From: Candidatus Moranbacteria bacterium CG23_combo_of_CG06-09_8_20_14_all_35_22
Lineage (GTDB): Bacteria > Patescibacteriota > Minisyncoccia > Moranbacterales > UBA2206
Reading direction: 5' to 3'
Length of the DNA: 26,755 nt
Assembly (NCBI GenBank): GCA_002772115.1
Contig: PCRW01000052.1
Span: 1-26,755, forward strand
The notes beneath the pieces are model-generated. The model did not search any database. It worked only from the letters and a program-made list of their open reading frames with translations, and was not told where the DNA came from. Of the stretch, positions 13,441 through 20,477 are shown piece after piece. A program made the translations under genes and the position numbers. Numbering within the stretch: the stretch's first letter is position 1; every line of letters begins with the position of its first letter.

Positions 13441-14518
13441 ACTCTTTTTGGATATATTCTTTTATTTTAGCCTTAAATATCTCTTTGTCAAATTTTAGCA
13501 CCCTGTTTCTTATATACTCAGGATCAAAATCGGAATTTTTGAATTTTCTCACTGCTTGAATTATATCCTCTGGCATTTGACGCTCAAAAAATAAACCGGT
13601 TTTCCCCTCTTCCATATGCTCGGGGATATCCCCTCCTCGATATGCAATCAATGGAGTGCCAGAGGCCATCGCCTCAATCGCCATAATGCCAAAATCTTCT
13701 TCTTGAGGAAAAATAAAAGCCTGACAACGAGAAAAATATTTTCGCAATTTTTCATCACTCACTCGTCCAAGAAATTCAATATTCGGCCCAGCTATTTTCT
13801 GCAGTCTTTTCATTTCCGGCCCTCGACCAATAACTTTTAGCGGTAATTTCAATTCATTGAAAGCTTCGATTACAATATCAAACCGTTTATAGGCCATTAG
13901 ACGCCCCGCAATCAAAAAATGATTATCTTTTTCTCGGCTGATTTCAAAATCACCAACTTTCACTGGCGGATGAATGACTAAACTTTCTCTTTTATAATAT
14001 TTTTTTATCCGACGCGCGATAAAATTGGAATTAGCGATTATTTTATCCGGCCGATCCGCGCTCGCTCGATCCCACATCCGAATATAATTCATAAAAAACG
14101 GCACGAGTTTTTTAATAAAGCTTGGAAAATAAAAATCCTGATTATATTTTTGGCAATCATCCCAAGCAAAACGCATCGGGGTATGCATATAGCAAATGTG
14201 CAAAGTTTTGGGTCCTGTAATTATGCCCTTGGCAAAACTGGAAGAGTCAGAAAGAACCAAATCGTAATCGGAAAAATCAAATTGCTCAATAGCAAAAGGC
14301 ATAAATTGGGGAAAAATCCGATGTCGACCGACCGCAAAAGGAAGTTTTTGTAAAAAAGAAGTTCTAATTTTTTTATCCGAAAAACTGCCATGCATCAATT
14401 TTTTACTATAAATAAGAGTATAAATCGGAGCATAGGAAAAAAGCTCGGAAAAAGCTTCTAAAACTTTTTCCGCTCCGCCGTTTTGGACAAGATAGTCGTG
14501 AACTAAAGCAATACGCAT
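13424..14518 (-). CDS. GT4 family glycosyltransferase (first of three)
   Basis: This 364-aa enzyme begins MRIALVHDYLVQNGGAEKVL, the family's Gly-rich nucleotide-sugar loop. A TTG two codons upstream (14524) could be read as a start, but ATG 14518 begins exactly where homologues do. The middle has TLHICYMHTPMRFAWDD and IANSNFIARRIKKYY; the donor domain has AGRLMAYKRFDIVIEAF (about 207-223) and the E-x7-E motif in EDFGIMAIEAMASGTPLIAY with GGDIPEHMEEGKTG after it. The CYMHTPMRF segment is typical of mannosyl- or related transferases in exopolysaccharide loci, but specificity is not certain. A large ACGAA-type palindrome lies directly upstream, between it and the sugar transferase gene. Confidence 0.9.
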   Translation of the reverse strand: MRIALVHDYLVQNGGAEKVLEAFSELFSYAPIYTLIYSKKLMHGSFSDKKIRTSFLQKLPFAVGRHRIFPQFMPFAIEQFDFSDYDLVLSDSSSFAKGIITGPKTLHICYMHTPMRFAWDDCQKYNQDFYFPSFIKKLVPFFMNYIRMWDRASADRPDKIIANSNFIARRIKKYYKRESLVIHPPVKVGDFEISREKDNHFLIAGRLMAYKRFDIVIEAFNELKLPLKVIGRGPEMKRLQKIAGPNIEFLGRVSDEKLRKYFSRCQAFIFPQEEDFGIMAIEAMASGTPLIAYRGGDIPEHMEEGKTGLFFERQMPEDIIQAVRKFKNSDFDPEYIRNRVLKFDKEIFKAKIKEYIQKEYENLH

Positions 14519-14524
14519 AAGCAA

Positions 14525-14610
14525 TTACGAACTACGAAATTAACGAAATACGAAACATTTAAATTCTTTTTTCGTATTTTAATATTTCGTATTTATTTCG
14601 TAGTTCGTAA
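14525..14610. repeat. ACGAA-type palindromic repeat, copy 1
   Basis: TTACGAACTACGAAAT at 14525-14540 is a perfect 16-bp inverted copy of 14595-14610, with further ACGAAATACGAAA / TTTCGTATT pairing inside. It is built from repeats of a TACGAAA-like unit. It fills nearly all of the gap between two co-directional genes, so it could act as a hairpin in the mRNA. A second copy lies at the other end of the sugar transferase gene. Confidence 0.75.
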
Positions 14611-14612
14611 AA

Positions 14613-16034
14613 TTAAAGATTTTTTCTCTTCCGAAACAAAACTCCCACAGTTTTTAGGCAAATTTGGATATCCAGCCAAAGCGACCAGTTTTCAATATAA
14701 AATAAATCCAATTTATATTCATCTTCAAAATCCAAATCTGATCGGCCAGAAACTTGCGCCATGCCAGTAACGCCAGGTTTAATTGTAAGAAGCCTTCGAT
14801 GATATTCCATATATTTTTCCACTTCCCGTTTTTGATGTGGGCGCGGACCGACTAAGCTCATTGAACCAAAAAATACATTAAAAAATTGGGGCAATTCATC
14901 AATAGAATATTTTTCAATAAACTTTCCGACCCTGGTTTTTCTTGGATCATCTTTTATCTTGTAAAGTGGACCCCGTCGAACACTTTGATTTTCAATTAAT
15001 TCTTTTTCTAATTTTACCGCTTCTTCCAATTTTTTATTTTCTTTTGTTACACAAAAATCCCATTTCATATAACGGAATTTATAAACAAAAAACTTTTTTC
15101 CATCATTGCCAATTCTTTCATTTTTATAAATTATCGGACCTTCGCTATCCAATTTTATCGCCAGAGCAGTTAAAATTAAAATTGGCGAAGTTGCAACTAT
15201 TCCGAAAATTGAAGCAGTGATATCAAACGCGCGTTTCAAAATCCTACCCCAACCGTCTAGCGGAGTATTTCTAATTTCAATCAGTGGTTCTCCACTCAAA
15301 ACTCCGATTTCATATTTTGAAGTTTGAAGCGTAGTGGGAATAAATTTGAATTTAATATTATAAATCGCACAATAATCAATAATTTTTTCTTGTTCAGCAT
15401 CAGTTATTGACGGCTCGCAAAGAATTATTTCATCAATGCCTTTTTGCTCTTTTATTTCTTTAATCACATGCAGACTAGCAGTGCCAATTTTATCCACTAC
15501 TTTATAACCTAAATTCCTATTTTGATAAATCAATTTAGCAATCGTATCCATTTTGCCATTTATTCCGATCAAAAGTAGCCGGTATACGCCGATACCCTTT
15601 TTTCGAAGGAGCCATTTTTGAAAAAGTTGAATAAAATAGCGCGCCACCACCACATAAAAAACCCCCAGTCCCCAAGTGGCTAAAATGACAAAACGAGAAG
15701 AAAACCATTCTCGCTTTAAAAATATAGTTACAATAATAATGACCAGCCCGATTGAAGTAGCAGTGAAAATTTTCAGAGTTTCTTTCCAAAATTTTCGAGT
15801 TGATCGAATATTATAAAGCCCCTCCAAAGCATAAATCAAAATAAAAAAAGGAGTGGCAATAAGAATTATTTTTATATAACTTTCAAAAGAAAAAGTATAT
15901 AATTTTGGCCTGCCAAGGTTGATCATAATTTCTGGCACATTTCGAATAGCAAAAGCCGAGATAGCCGCAAGGACTATCATCAAAAAATCAACTGGGACTT
16001 GAATGGCACTAAAAAAAAGTTCTGATCTCTTCAT
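14613..16034 (-). CDS. Polyprenyl-phosphate sugar-1-phosphate transferase (initiating transferase)
   Basis: The 473-aa membrane enzyme transfers a sugar-1-phosphate to a polyprenyl phosphate carrier, the first step of capsule, exopolysaccharide or O-antigen repeat-unit synthesis. The N-terminal half has four hydrophobic segments (about residues 8-26, 47-68, 85-105, 111-131) and a CoA-binding-like soluble domain (about 145-260). The C-terminal bacterial sugar transferase domain starts KRAFDITASIFGIVATSPIL (about 268-287), has VYKFRYMKWD where most members have FRSM, and then DELPQFFNVFFGSMSLVGPRP (near 373-393) and KPGVTGMAQVSGRSDLDFED. It is the first gene of the glycan operon, followed by three glycosyltransferases, DUF4012 and MurJ. 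The Ser to Tyr change in FRSM is unusual but outside the known catalytic Asp-Glu pair. Confidence 0.92.
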   Translation of the reverse strand: MKRSELFFSAIQVPVDFLMIVLAAISAFAIRNVPEIMINLGRPKLYTFSFESYIKIILIATPFFILIYALEGLYNIRSTRKFWKETLKIFTATSIGLVIIIVTIFLKREWFSSRFVILATWGLGVFYVVVARYFIQLFQKWLLRKKGIGVYRLLLIGINGKMDTIAKLIYQNRNLGYKVVDKIGTASLHVIKEIKEQKGIDEIILCEPSITDAEQEKIIDYCAIYNIKFKFIPTTLQTSKYEIGVLSGEPLIEIRNTPLDGWGRILKRAFDITASIFGIVATSPILILTALAIKLDSEGPIIYKNERIGNDGKKFFVYKFRYMKWDFCVTKENKKLEEAVKLEKELIENQSVRRGPLYKIKDDPRKTRVGKFIEKYSIDELPQFFNVFFGSMSLVGPRPHQKREVEKYMEYHRRLLTIKPGVTGMAQVSGRSDLDFEDEYKLDLFYIENWSLWLDIQICLKTVGVLFRKRKNL

Positions 16035-16038
16035 ATGA

Positions 16039-16143
16039 TTACGAAATACGAATTTAATACGAAATACGAAAGTACGAAAATAAAATTAATACGGAAAATA
16101 TAATTCAAAAAAATTTCGTATTTCGCTTATTTCGTAGTTCGTA
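16039..16143. repeat. ACGAA-type palindromic repeat, copy 2
   Basis: TTACGAAATACGAA near 16039-16052 and further ACGAAATACGAAA units pair with TTTCGTATTTCG and TTTCGTAGTTCGTAA ending at about 16143. Sequence and size match the copy at 14525-14610, including the terminal TAGTTCGTAA. It separates the sugar transferase gene from the RNase P RNA gene. Confidence 0.7.
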
Positions 16144-16151
16144 AATTTCAG

Positions 16152-16487
16152 ATATATATCAAGGCAAATCTATAAACCGGATTTTGTGTTCGCTAATCAT
16201 TTATCTGAGACTATTATTACTAATAGCCTTAAGTGGCACTTCTTGCTCTTACTAGTGTAGAACAAGACACGACCTTGCATTCAGGTAAGGATTTAGCCGT
16301 TTCACTTCTTATGTTTCCACAAGAACTTATCCCGAAGGATATTCTGATGCTTTCGTATCAGAACGTCTCTGCTCGCACCTCTTGGATTACTCCAGACGGG
16401 AATTACCCGCTACCCTTTTATGAATGTCCGGACTTTCCTAATCCCGATTTCTCGGGACTCGATTAGCCAATTTACCTTGATATATAC
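16152..16487 (-). ncRNA. rnpB: RNase P RNA (bacterial type A)
   Basis: This is the catalytic RNA of RNase P, which removes 5' leaders from tRNA precursors. On the minus strand the universal 5' block GGAAAGTCCGGACATTC lies near 16445-16425, followed by GGGTAGCGGG, the internal GAAACGGCTAAATCC conserved region near 16300, and the 3' block ACAAAATCCGGTTTATAG near 16187-16170 that forms P4 with the 5' block. The ends pair as P1: TATATCAAGGTAAAT near 16485-16471 with ATTTGCCTTGATATA near 16167-16153. Size, about 336 nt, is normal. The loop of the P15-like hairpin (TCTTGTTCT / AGAGCAAGA near 16254-16228) reads ACACTAGTA and shows no GGU motif, which normally pairs with tRNA CCA. Boundaries are set by P1 and may be off by a few bases. 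Confidence 0.93.
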
Positions 16488-16608
16488 CTAAAAAATTTTA
16501 TTGATAAACTTTATAATCTAAAATTTACCCTTTTTTAAGCCACATTTTCAAAGTTCTACCCTATTATATTAGCATAATTGCTATAATCTGTAAAGGCAAA
16601 TTTTCAAA

Positions 16609-16641
16609 AATAAAACAGGCTTTTTTATCTCCTGTTTTATT
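16609..16641 (-). terminator. Terminator after valS
   Basis: On the minus strand AATAAAACAGG (16641-16631), an 11-base loop, and CCTGTTTTATT (16619-16609) form a perfect 11-bp stem followed by TTTG. It begins five bases after the valS stop codon and separates valS from rnpB. Bases 16488-16608 otherwise hold only the presumed rnpB promoter region, which I cannot define. Confidence 0.7.
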
Positions 16642-16645
16642 GACT

Positions 16646-19342
16646 TTATAATTTTGCTATGTTTTTTAATAATTCTTTTTGACTTTTTATTTTTTCTCTG
16701 TATTCATTTAGTTTAATCTTATTATTTCCCACAATTTCCCTTGGTGCGCTGGCAAGGAAATTTTTGTTATTTAAGAGACACTCGATTTTTGAAATTAGAT
16801 TTTCTAAATTCGCAATTTCTTTTTCCAAATTTTTCTTTTCTTTTTCGATATCAATTGATTCGGCAATATCTAAAACTATTTTCGAATTTCCTGACACCAT
16901 ATCAATTCCTGACTCTAAGGGTCTATCTTTCTGACCCTTAGGGTCTGAAAATTTGACTCGCGCTAATTTTTCAATAATTTCTTTATTTAAAATTTTATTA
17001 CTATATGCATTAATTATTTTCCTAGGATCAATATGATAGCTCGATCGAATATTTCTGATTTTTCCAATCATTTCTTGCAAGTCTTGAAATTCTTTTTCCG
17101 CTTTTTTGTCAATTAATTTTTTGTCGCTCACTGGCCACTTTTCCACCATCAACATCTTCCCAGGGTTCGACCTTGAGAATTTTAAAGGTCGAACCTTGAA
17201 TTTTGTTTTATAAGCATCCTGCCAAATTTTTTCCGTCACAAACGGCATAAACGGATGCCAAAGCTTCAACACCTTATCCAACAAATATCCCAAAACTTTA
17301 TCATTTTTTTCAAGTTTATGAATTTCAAGGTACCACGAAGCCAGTTCATCCCAAGTGAATTTCTGAAGTTTTTCTCCCGCCAGTGAAAATTTATAATTTT
17401 CCAAATCGATTGAAACTTCACTGATAACATTATTCAACTGACTCACAATCCATTTGTCCGAAAGCGACTTCAAATCTTCTTTCCTAACATCGGATGTTAG
17501 GATAAAAGTAGGAGATGAAAAAATGCAATAACGATATATATTCCAAATTTTGGTCACAAAATTTCTTAAATTTTGAATTTTTTCCTCATAAATTTTCAGA
17601 TCATTACCGGGAGTTGTGCCAATTAAAAGTGAAAGCCTAACTGCATCAGTGCCATACTTATCACAAACATCCAATGGGTCAATGTTTGTTTCCGGCTTAG
17701 ATTTTGACATTTTGTCGCCAAACTTATCTCGTACGCAACCGTGAAGATAAACATCTTGGAAAGGAATATCGCCAATTCCATAGGTAGTCATAATAATCAT
17801 TCGAGCTACCCAGAAAAAAAGAATGTCGTACATTGTTTCAAGAATTGCGGTTGGATGGAAATTCTTAAAATCCTTCGTATCAATTTTTATTTTTCCTTTT
17901 TCGATAGAAATATCCTCCGGTTTTTTCGCCATTGTGGAAAAAGTCCAAAGCCCTGAAGAAAACCAAGTGTCTAAAGTATCTTCGTCTTGAGTCCAATTAT
18001 TTCCTTTAGGAGATTTTACCCCTACATAAATTTCTTCGTCTTTATACCAAACTGGCAATTTATGTCCAAACCATATTTGTCGACTCACACACCAATCTTC
18101 CAGATTATCCATCCAAGTAAAATAATTTTTTTCAAATCTTTTTGGAATTATTTTTATTGGCTTATTGCCAAAAACTCCTTTTTTCACTGCCTGAAAACAA
18201 GTTTCCTTTATTGATTTTCCCTTAAATTTATTGATTTTTTTATTCACATCAACAAACCATTGTAGCGATGGCAATGGTTCTATTGGAGTACTGCAACGAT
18301 AGCAAACAGAAAGATTATTTTCTATCTCATCCTCTTTTTCTAACAATCCTCGTTTTTTCAATTCTTCAACAATTTCATCCCGCGCTTCAGCGACACTCTT
18401 GCCAGAAAATTTTCCAAAACTTTCCTTGATTTTCGCGCTCTCATCAATAACTTCAATTATTCTTAATTTATTTTTTTGTGCCATTTTCCAATCAACCATA
18501 GAATGAGCCGGAGTCACTCCCAAAGCGCCAGTTCCAAAATTCATATCCACTCCCCGATCGGAAATTATTTCTAACTCCAATGGAATTCCAACAAAATTAG
18601 CTTTTATTTTTTGCCCAATAAATTTTTTATATCTCTCATCTTTTGGATTAACTGCTACCGCCGTATCACCTAATTTTGTTTCCGGTCTTGTTGTGGAAAT
18701 TAAAAAAGGAAAATTAGCATCATATTTAAATGTATAAATTTTTGTTTTTTGCGTTTCATATTCCACCTCGTCATTTGCTAAAGTCGAATGGCATCTTGGA
18801 CACCAGTTGACAATCCTTTTTCCACGATAAATTAGTCCGTCATCATACATCAACTTGAAAACATTTTTTACTGCACAACTCCTCGTTTCATCCATTGTGT
18901 AGGCTAAGCGTGACCAATCACAACTCGAGCCCATTTTTTTTGCTTGTTTAATAATTGTTTTTTGACTATCCAGCGCAAATTTTTCCACTCTTTTCAAAAA
19001 TTCTTTCTTGCCAAGAATATGACGATCCAGTCCTTCTTTTTTAAGATCTTTTTCCACTCGGTTTTGTGTAGCAATTGAAGCGTGATCAGTCCCAGGGATC
19101 CACACAGTTCTTTTACCTTGCATGCGATTATAACGAATCAGCAAATCCTCCACCGCCAGCATCATCGCACTTCCCATGTGGAGTACTCCCGTCACATTCG
19201 GCGGTGGCATAACAATTGAATAGTTTTTGGCATTTTTTGGCAACTTCAAATTGTCCGGATTAAAAAAACCACTCTCCTCCCAGAGCTTATATATCCCATC
19301 CTCATATTTATTCGCTTCGTATGTTTTTGGAATTTCTGGCAT
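16646..19342 (-). CDS. valS: Valyl-tRNA synthetase
   Basis: The 898-aa class I enzyme charges tRNA-Val. The catalytic core starts with PPPNVTGVLHMGSAM (about 46-60), where the HIGH signature reads HMGS instead of the usual HMGH of ValRS. WIPGTDHASIATQ (about 81-93) is the typical following block. The editing domain lies at about 200-350 (STTRPETKLGDTAVAVNP). KMSKS is intact in GDKMSKSKPETNID (about 541-554). The anticodon-binding helices follow, and the C-terminus is the coiled coil expected for ValRS (about 835-898). Three short palindrome-derived insertions sit in loops at about residues 610-622, 713-727 and 796-812. It is probably the only ValRS and functional. A terminator follows. Confidence 0.96.
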   Translation of the reverse strand: MPEIPKTYEANKYEDGIYKLWEESGFFNPDNLKLPKNAKNYSIVMPPPNVTGVLHMGSAMMLAVEDLLIRYNRMQGKRTVWIPGTDHASIATQNRVEKDLKKEGLDRHILGKKEFLKRVEKFALDSQKTIIKQAKKMGSSCDWSRLAYTMDETRSCAVKNVFKLMYDDGLIYRGKRIVNWCPRCHSTLANDEVEYETQKTKIYTFKYDANFPFLISTTRPETKLGDTAVAVNPKDERYKKFIGQKIKANFVGIPLELEIISDRGVDMNFGTGALGVTPAHSMVDWKMAQKNKLRIIEVIDESAKIKESFGKFSGKSVAEARDEIVEELKKRGLLEKEDEIENNLSVCYRCSTPIEPLPSLQWFVDVNKKINKFKGKSIKETCFQAVKKGVFGNKPIKIIPKRFEKNYFTWMDNLEDWCVSRQIWFGHKLPVWYKDEEIYVGVKSPKGNNWTQDEDTLDTWFSSGLWTFSTMAKKPEDISIEKGKIKIDTKDFKNFHPTAILETMYDILFFWVARMIIMTTYGIGDIPFQDVYLHGCVRDKFGDKMSKSKPETNIDPLDVCDKYGTDAVRLSLLIGTTPGNDLKIYEEKIQNLRNFVTKIWNIYRYCIFSSPTFILTSDVRKEDLKSLSDKWIVSQLNNVISEVSIDLENYKFSLAGEKLQKFTWDELASWYLEIHKLEKNDKVLGYLLDKVLKLWHPFMPFVTEKIWQDAYKTKFKVRPLKFSRSNPGKMLMVEKWPVSDKKLIDKKAEKEFQDLQEMIGKIRNIRSSYHIDPRKIINAYSNKILNKEIIEKLARVKFSDPKGQKDRPLESGIDMVSGNSKIVLDIAESIDIEKEKKNLEKEIANLENLISKIECLLNNKNFLASAPREIVGNNKIKLNEYREKIKSQKELLKNIAKL
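16905..16948. repeat. Palindromic insertion in valS (a)
   Basis: GACTCTAAGGGTC and GACCCTTAGGGTC flank a short loop inside the valS frame and encode the low-complexity peptide SDPKGQKDRPLESG. Length keeps the frame and adds no stop codon. Confidence 0.6.
17163..17200. repeat. Palindromic insertion in valS (b)
   Basis: AGGTTCGACCTT-type arms (GGTTCGACCTT near 17165, AAAGGTCGAACCT near 17186) form a hairpin inside valS, encoding KVRPLKFSRSNPG. The arms share GGTTCGACC with the palindrome in pheT at 20939. Confidence 0.6.
17483..17502. repeat. Palindromic insertion in valS (c)
   Basis: CCTAACATC and GATGTTAGG are adjacent inverted copies inside valS, encoding part of PTFILTSDVRKED in a loop of the protein. 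Confidence 0.5.
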
Positions 19343-19408
19343 AAAAACAAATTGAACTTATTTTAAATCAATTAGCTTACCTTAAAGAAACAATCACATT
19401 TAACTTAA

Positions 19409-20449
19409 TTATGGAAAAAGTTTTTTTATATTATTTTTATAGCATTCTTGATAGCTTTGTAAATCTGATTGATCACAATTATTAATTACAAAAAAACCAG
19501 CATCATCAAGAAGAGATCCTGTATTATCAATAATTTTTTTTGTTTTTACTAATTTATTCTTTTCTAAATCAAAATCTATTCTCTTAATGCTATTACCTGA
19601 GCTAACTAAAGTGTTTATAAGAAAAAAACTTAGTTGATTATTTTGAACATCTAGCATAACTAGGCCCTGAAAGAATTCGCCATTATTATCATCTATATTA
19701 TTTATTCGTGTAATTTTTCCATCTTTTGGATTAAAAATATAGGCTTCAATTTGCTGAAGATCAACAGCTGTTGTACAATTTCCAGAAAGAACTAAGAAAT
19801 TATCATTTTTATTAATTGGATAAATCGCTCCTAGCACCGGCGGATTTTTTTCACAATCTTCCATTGAATAGTCCGTACTAATAACCCTAGAAAAATCAGA
19901 TAGTTTAGTATAATTATTTTTATCTAAATCATATTTAAATAAATCATTTCCATTCTCCCCGCTCATTATCAATAATATATTTTGACAATTACTATCAAAC
20001 GAAAAATCAATTATTTTATCATAAGGAGAAACTGGTATCAAATCAAATTTTTTACCTTTATTTAATAACTTTATTGTTTCAATGTCTCTCATATCATTGA
20101 CATTAAAAGTTATCTGACTATTCCCACACTTATACTTGCTATTAACCAGCTTGGAATATAATCCGTCATTAAGAAATGAAAACCTTTCATAAATAATTAT
20201 TTTTGAAGAGTCATTCATTTCTTCTATTTGCACCTGCTGATTGCTTGTTTTTTCTTGCTGATCATCTATTTTTATTTGCGAAACAGAAACGATCAGTTGT
20301 TTTCTTTGGTTTATAGTTCTAGTCTGAGTTGGTATCTGCGAAATATCTGGTTGATCCTTTTCATATTGCCAAACAAACATACTTGCTGTAATAGCAACGA
20401 TTATAATTACAACCGTACCAACCATTGTAGGAATTTTTTTATTGTTCAT
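19409..20449 (-). CDS. Membrane-anchored hypothetical protein, 346 aa
   Basis: No family is recognised. One N-terminal transmembrane helix (about residues 9-27, MVGTVVIIIVAITASMFVW) acts as an uncleaved anchor, and the rest is predicted outside the membrane. A Gln/Ser-rich linker (about 30-80) leads to a beta-strand-rich region with recurring patterns such as LFKYDLDKNNYTKLSDF and AYIFNPKDGKITRINN, which resemble blades of a beta-propeller. Six or more cysteines in the outer part (CGNSQ, NCQNI, DCEKNPP, NCTTA, NNCDQS, QECYKN) could form disulphides. It sits between pheT and valS with short gaps and may share their transcript. Its function is unknown. Confidence 0.65.
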   Translation of the reverse strand: MNNKKIPTMVGTVVIIIVAITASMFVWQYEKDQPDISQIPTQTRTINQRKQLIVSVSQIKIDDQQEKTSNQQVQIEEMNDSSKIIIYERFSFLNDGLYSKLVNSKYKCGNSQITFNVNDMRDIETIKLLNKGKKFDLIPVSPYDKIIDFSFDSNCQNILLIMSGENGNDLFKYDLDKNNYTKLSDFSRVISTDYSMEDCEKNPPVLGAIYPINKNDNFLVLSGNCTTAVDLQQIEAYIFNPKDGKITRINNIDDNNGEFFQGLVMLDVQNNQLSFFLINTLVSSGNSIKRIDFDLEKNKLVKTKKIIDNTGSLLDDAGFFVINNCDQSDLQSYQECYKNNIKKLFP

Positions 20450-20477
20450 TTTTTTGTTTTTAAACTATTTAAATAAA

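Noticed and set aside
16233..16466. 77-codon plus-strand frame
   Set aside because: It lies wholly inside the RNase P RNA gene on the opposite strand.
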